From positions 1 to 64,000 of the forward strand of contig JAFLEF010000042.1 of assembly GCA_017309115.1 (NCBI GenBank): DNA of 64,000 nucleotides. The letters run 5' to 3'. How positions within the stretch are numbered: position 1 is the first letter of the stretch; each line of letters starts with the position of its first letter. The position numbers and the translations under genes were made by a program. Shown piece after piece: positions 61,314 through 64,000 of the stretch. Below the pieces are notes generated by a model, which searched no databases, was not told where the DNA came from, and saw only the letters and a program-made list of their open reading frames with translations. Source of the DNA: Verrucomicrobiota bacterium (lineage in GTDB: Bacteria > Verrucomicrobiota > Verrucomicrobiia > Limisphaerales > UBA9464).

Positions 61314-62114
61314 ATGCTTTGGTGGTCGCGAGTTCTGGGATGCATTGTCTTTATGATGGCGAGTGGGACGGGGGCGTGGGCTCAGACTCCGTTGCCGCGC
61401 GCTCATGCGCACAACGATTACGAGCATGCGCGTCCGTTGTTCGACGCGTTGGAGCAGGGGTTTTGCGGGGTCGAGGCGGATATCTGGCTGGTGAATGGGG
61501 AACTGCTCGTCGCCCATGATCTGAAGGATGTGAAGCCGGAACGGACGCTGGAGGCACTGTATCTGGCACCGCTGCAGCGGCGGGTTCAGGCCGGTGGCGG
61601 CCGGGTGTTTCCTGGGACCAACGAGTTCTCGCTGATGATCGATTTCAAGTCAGAGGCGGCCGGTACCTATGCCGTTCTGAAGCCGCTGTTGGAGCGGTAT
61701 CGGGGGATGCTGACGCGCTACACCGCTACGAATGTGACGCCGGGGGCGGTGACGGTGATTCTGTCGGGATCCCGCCCCATCGCCGAGGTGCAGGCCCAGG
61801 CAGAACGCTGGTGTGGCGTCGATGGCCGCCTCTCTGATCTGAAGGCGAATCCATCTCCATTTCTGATGCCGTGGGTCAGCGACAGCTGGCGGCCGACGTT
61901 TCCCTGGTTCACGGACGGGCGGATGCTGCCGGCCGATCGAGCCCGACTGGACGCCTTGGTGCGGGAGGCTCATGCACAGGGTCGGCGGATCCGCTTTTGG
62001 GGGCTGCAAGATCAGGAGTTCGTCTGGCGTGAGCTATTCGATGCTGGGGTGGATCTGATCAATACCGACAAGCTGGCGGAACTCCGGAAATTCATGGAAT
62101 CCCGGCCGAAGTGA
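61314..62114 (+). CDS. Secreted phosphatidylinositol-phospholipase/GDPD-like protein
   Basis: 266 residues from ATG 61314 with a signal peptide (VLGCIVFMMASGTGAWAQ). The mature part begins RAHAHNDYEHARPLFDALEQ, then GFCGVEADIWLVNGELLVAH and MIDFKSEAAGTYAVLKPL, the HxHN...E-D...H pattern of the PI-PLC-like/AIM6 group with a TIM barrel, ending FWGLQDQEFVWRELFDAGVD, LINTDKLAELR. It likely hydrolyses a phosphodiester in the periplasm. An earlier ATG (61206) would start in the repeat tract. Confidence 0.8.
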   Translation: MLWWSRVLGCIVFMMASGTGAWAQTPLPRAHAHNDYEHARPLFDALEQGFCGVEADIWLVNGELLVAHDLKDVKPERTLEALYLAPLQRRVQAGGGRVFPGTNEFSLMIDFKSEAAGTYAVLKPLLERYRGMLTRYTATNVTPGAVTVILSGSRPIAEVQAQAERWCGVDGRLSDLKANPSPFLMPWVSDSWRPTFPWFTDGRMLPADRARLDALVREAHAQGRRIRFWGLQDQEFVWRELFDAGVDLINTDKLAELRKFMESRPK

Positions 62115-62150
62115 TCCTGGGAAGCGCCGTTGGAATTGGTGACGGCTGAA

Positions 62151-62927
62151 TTACTTCGTGACCCCGCGTTCGCTGGTGCGGACGAATTGGATCAGGTGCA
62201 GGATCTCCGGGAGCGGCGGCAGATCCGCTTCGAGCTTGGTCAAGGCGTTGGGCGTGGAGAGACCTTCGCGGAACAGAATTCGGTGCGCTTGGCCCAACGC
62301 GCGGATGACTTCGGCGTCGAGTCCGGCGCGTTCCAGTCCGACCACGTTCGCTTTCACGGTTTCGGCCGGATCGCCGGACACCAGCATGTAGGGGGCGACG
62401 TCCCGGCGAATGGGCGTGCAAGCGGCGACCATGGCCAAGCGACCAACCCGGGAGAACTGATGAATCGCCGACATGCCGCCGAGAATCGCGTGATCCTCGA
62501 TCACCACATGTCCGGCAATTTGCGCCAAGTTGGACATGATGATGTGATTGCCGAGTTGGCAGTCGTGGGCGATGTGGGTGTAGGCCAGCAGGTTGTTGTG
62601 CGATCCCACGATCGTGGCGCCGCCGTCGCCGGTGGCGGCATGGACGGTCACGTACTCCCGGAGCGTATTGCGGTCGCCAATCTCGACGCGGGTGTGGCCG
62701 CCCTTCCACTTGAGATCTTGGGTGCGTCCGCCGAGGCAAGCGAACGGAAACACTTCATTCTCCCGGCCAAGCGTGGTGTGGCCTTCGATGACCACGTGGG
62801 AATGCAGCCGGTTACCGGGTCCTAGGCGAACCTGGGCACCGATGATGCAGTAAGGCCCGATCTCGCAGTCGTCCCCGAGTTCGGCTCCGGAGTGGATGAT
62901 CGCCGTCGGATGAATCGTCGTAGCCAT
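62151..62927 (-). CDS. lpxA: UDP-N-acetylglucosamine acyltransferase
   Basis: 258 residues, from ATG 62927, 2 bases after the LpxC-FabZ stop. The left-handed beta-helix hexapeptides are visible (IHPTAIIHSGAELGDDCEIG, NNLLAYTHIAHDCQLGNHII), with the catalytic histidine in THIAHDC and a C-terminal helical part. It transfers the 3-hydroxyacyl chain to UDP-GlcNAc, the first step of lipid A synthesis. This confirms an LPS-bearing cell. Confidence 0.95.
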   Translation of the reverse strand: MATTIHPTAIIHSGAELGDDCEIGPYCIIGAQVRLGPGNRLHSHVVIEGHTTLGRENEVFPFACLGGRTQDLKWKGGHTRVEIGDRNTLREYVTVHAATGDGGATIVGSHNNLLAYTHIAHDCQLGNHIIMSNLAQIAGHVVIEDHAILGGMSAIHQFSRVGRLAMVAACTPIRRDVAPYMLVSGDPAETVKANVVGLERAGLDAEVIRALGQAHRILFREGLSTPNALTKLEADLPPLPEILHLIQFVRTSERGVTK

Positions 62928-62929
62928 GA

Positions 62930-64000
62930 TCAGCGATCGACGAGCATGAAGGTGACGCGGGCTTCGCTGACCGTCTCGCCGTTGACCTGGCAGACGCCTT
63001 CGGCCTTGGCGATTTTGCCGCGAATCTTGGTGAGCTCGATGTCGATGATGAGTGTGTCGCCGGGGCGGACGGGCTTGCGCCATTTCACTTCTTCGGCGGA
63101 CATGAAGTAGGCGAGTTTGCCGAGATTTTCGGCCTGGCGGAGGAGCAACAAGCCGGCGACCTGGGCCATGGCTTCCAACTGAAGGACGCCCGGCATGATG
63201 GGATGGCCGGGGAAGTGTCCGGCGAAGTACGGTTCCCCCATCGTGACCTGCTTGAGGGCGGTGATCTTGTTGCCGTCAATCCGTGTCACCCGGTCCACCA
63301 TGAGGAAGGGCGGGCGATGCGGCAGCATTTGCATGACCTGTTCGACGTCGAGCGTGGCGCCGTCGCGGACGAAGGTTTCGGAGACAGGGGTTTCGGTCAC
63401 AGAGGAAGCAGGTTTGGCCTGGCCCGCTGCGGGTTTTCCGGCGGGCTTCTCGGCAATGGGAACGGGAGGCGGAGCGAAAGTCTGAACGGCTTCGAGGGCT
63501 TTACGGGATTGGGCGAGGATGGCTTTGGCGAGTTCGGTGTTGGCCTGATGGCTGGGTTTGACCGCTACGATATGGGCGTGCAATGGGCGGCCCACAAGAG
63601 ACAAGTCGCCGACGATATCCAGCATCTTGTGCCGAACGAACTCCTCGGGATAACGCAGGGGTTCGTTGGTCAATACGGCATCGTCCCGGACAATGATGGC
63701 GTTTTCCAGACTGGCGCCTCGGATCAATCCGTTGCGATAGAGATACTCAATCTCTTCCAGAAAGCCGAACGTGCGGGCGTTGCTGAGATCGCGTTCCCAG
63801 GATTCCGGAGTGACCTCGAGGGCGAAGAACTGGGTGAAACGGCCGCCTTTATCGGCGCTGGTACACGTCAGCTTGAAGCCATCGTGAGGAAAGGCGGCCA
63901 TCTGGGTTTCGCCAATCGACAGTTCGATGGGAGCCGTTAGCTTGAGCGGCTCCATCTTGTCGGGTTGCTGAGAAATACCGGCCTCACGAATGAGGCGAAC
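62930..64000 (-). CDS. lpxC-fabZ: Bifunctional LpxC-FabZ fusion, partial (N-terminus beyond the window)
   Basis: 357 residues visible. The N-terminal part is the second half of the LpxC deacetylase (FGFLEEIEYLYRNGLIRGAS, the zinc-binding RHKMLDIVGDLSLVGRPLHA, VKPSHQANTELAKAIL), followed by a proline/alanine linker (about 186-210 of the visible part) and the FabZ dehydratase (LPHRPPFLMVDRV, then the catalytic H and E in GHFPGHPIMPGVLQLEAMAQ). One chain therefore carries the lipid A committed step and the fatty-acid dehydratase. The start lies off the right edge. Confidence 0.93.
   Translation of the reverse strand, partial: VRLIREAGISQQPDKMEPLKLTAPIELSIGETQMAAFPHDGFKLTCTSADKGGRFTQFFALEVTPESWERDLSNARTFGFLEEIEYLYRNGLIRGASLENAIIVRDDAVLTNEPLRYPEEFVRHKMLDIVGDLSLVGRPLHAHIVAVKPSHQANTELAKAILAQSRKALEAVQTFAPPPVPIAEKPAGKPAAGQAKPASSVTETPVSETFVRDGATLDVEQVMQMLPHRPPFLMVDRVTRIDGNKITALKQVTMGEPYFAGHFPGHPIMPGVLQLEAMAQVAGLLLLRQAENLGKLAYFMSAEEVKWRKPVRPGDTLIIDIELTKIRGKIAKAEGVCQVNGETVSEARVTFMLVDR

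Noticed and set aside
1..64000. tRNA, rRNA, riboswitch or prophage
   Set aside because: No cloverleaf, rRNA-like block, conserved riboswitch core, integrase or phage structural gene was recognised by reading; a covariance-model scan would be needed to exclude small RNAs.

Overview
The window reads as a chromosomal segment of a GC-rich, Gram-negative member of the Verrucomicrobiota, most likely the Pedosphaera/Limisphaera-type lineage (former subdivision 3). The evidence is an LpxC-FabZ fusion directly upstream of lpxA, a DUF1501 plus DUF1549/DUF1553 cytochrome gene pair, DUF1080 and CE15-like secreted proteins, a LAB_N-domain membrane protein, ECF sigma factors with long membrane-anchored tails, and an elongation factor P with a TPGNLRAF tip. 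No tRNA, rRNA, CRISPR array, prophage or complete insertion sequence was seen. Gene starts were mostly chosen by me from start codons, protein family starts and neighbour spacing, so many are shorter than the longest open frame.

Layout: 1-3 kb has a partial Rpn-like nuclease and an operon of hpf, an amidohydrolase/deaminase and an SDR oxidoreductase. 3.2-6.8 kb is a BlaI-type repressor and a very large M56/BlaR1-type membrane protein, with a perfect BlaI-style operator upstream. 7-10.5 kb holds a phosphoesterase, a nucleotidyltransferase pair and two small membrane proteins inside a repeat-rich island with REP/BIME-like elements. 10.5-13.2 kb is a three-gene operon of two unknown proteins and an ATP-dependent DNA ligase, divergent from a LysR regulator. 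14.4-16.8 kb has two genes of tandem universal stress domains. 17.2-24.3 kb has a frameshifted cupin, lipoproteins, a CE15-like esterase, a DUF1080 lipoprotein, a thioredoxin, a cytochrome c/LRR protein, efp, and a sigma/anti-sigma/CpxP-like operon. 24.5-32.8 kb carries an ABC export-type transporter with a large membrane partner, SCO1 and DUF420 oxidase-assembly proteins, ruvC and, convergently, rho with a clear intrinsic terminator.

33-42.8 kb is a sugar-use module on the minus strand: LytTR and AraC regulators, a two-permease ribose-type ABC importer with its binding lipoprotein, a Gfo/Idh/MocA dehydrogenase and a GH5 glycoside hydrolase. 42.9-48.5 kb is the DUF1501/PSD1 pair. 48.6-50.5 kb is a cytochrome P450 bracketed by three copies of a 150-180 bp repeat. 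50.5-55.8 kb has a two-domain esterase, a membrane-anchored sigma factor with a helical-repeat tail and a TVP38/DedA-like protein. 55.8-64 kb has GTP-type PEP carboxykinase, a LAB_N/zinc-ribbon protein, small envelope proteins, a TIGR04283-type glycosyltransferase, a PfkB kinase, a phospholipase-like secreted protein, and lpxA with the lpxC-fabZ fusion running off the right edge.

The most distinctive points are: the M56 sensor with apparent ExbD-like and cysteine-less thioredoxin-like extensions under an autoregulatory BlaI operator; the ligase operon with two unrecognised partners; the sigma factor fused to a transmembrane helix and about 570 residues of repeats; and at least five families of dispersed intergenic repeats, one of which supplies the last codons and stop of two unrelated genes.
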